A stretch of 64,000 nt of DNA from Sycon ciliatum (taxonomy: Eukaryota; Porifera; Calcarea; Leucosolenida; Sycettidae), in contig NC_088649.1 in assembly GCF_964019385.1 (NCBI RefSeq), forward strand, positions 20,733,508-20,797,507, read 5' to 3'. How positions within the stretch are numbered: the first letter of the stretch is position 1; every line of letters begins with the position of its first letter. Made by a program: the position numbers and the translations under genes. Below, one piece after another: positions 63,862 through 64,000 of this stretch. The notes beneath the pieces are model-generated. The model was not told the DNA's origin. It did not search any database and saw only the letters and a list, made by a program, of their open reading frames with translations.

Positions 63862-64000
63862 CCTTTTTTTTTAGGATTACACTAGTGACCTGCAGTCCGC
63901 CTTGATGGTTTTTCGACATGCACGACGGTCCCAACTTCAGCCGTTCAGGATCTCTTTCCCGTCAACGATGAAGAATACAACGTCGTCCTTTGTAACATGT

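Overview
This is an intron- and repeat-rich eukaryotic window, most likely from an invertebrate metazoan. The reasons are single-domain calcium-binding EGF exons with phase 1-1 boundaries, DUF6589-type coding sequence, DIRS, Penelope-like and several LINE lineages, many MITEs, and long CT and CATA microsatellites. The exact phylum (sponge, cnidarian, mollusc or other) cannot be decided from the sequence. There are no bacterial operons, ribosome binding sites or CRISPR arrays.

Layout. 1-2.5 kb: a decayed DUF6589-type gene on the minus strand. 3.5-5.2 kb: a reverse transcriptase (RT) fragment cut by a 1.04 kb element with long terminal inverted repeats (TIRs). 5.2-10.5 kb: dispersed repeats and a 69-bp minisatellite. 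10.6-17.6 kb: one LINE carrying two later insertions, a 5'-truncated LINE of the same family inside its ORF1 (TGACC target duplication) and a 392-bp MITE inside its RT. 20.4-24.4 kb: a second LINE, minus strand. 24.4-25.5 kb: a Penelope-like remnant with a GIY-YIG endonuclease split into opposite orientations, one canonical hammerhead ribozyme and one degraded one. 25.5-28.1 kb: a third LINE. 28-29.4 kb: long CT tracts and a poly-A retroposon tail. 30.4-32.6 kb: TIR and fold-back elements. 33-37.4 kb: the best preserved LINE (ORF1 and ORF2, minus strand). 37.7-44.2 kb: fragments of RLE-type RT, DIRS, R2-like and CR1-like elements. 44.6-46.4 kb: a cluster of retrozyme-like sequence carrying three type I hammerhead ribozymes. 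46.5-48.6 kb: a tandem array of three 364-bp MITEs, the middle one interrupted by a poly-A LINE with a restriction-like endonuclease domain. 49.5-54.3 kb: two more LINE copies, one with a Harbinger-like MITE. 55.7-62 kb: exons of a host membrane protein on the minus strand (one transmembrane exon, two EGF exons) with further MITE and retroelement debris. 62.7-64 kb: telomere-like TTAACCCTAA repeats, CRE palindromes, two tRNA-derived SINE-like copies and a small minisatellite.

Interpretation. Almost all coding sequence belongs to mobile elements, and most copies carry frameshifts, truncations or nested insertions. The only likely host gene is the EGF/transmembrane gene at the right. The most notable system is the self-cleaving RNA module: three near-identical hammerheads set in a 743-bp repeating unit with LTR-like direct repeats and a TATA-like box, as expected of a retrozyme, plus a separate hammerhead in a Penelope-like remnant.
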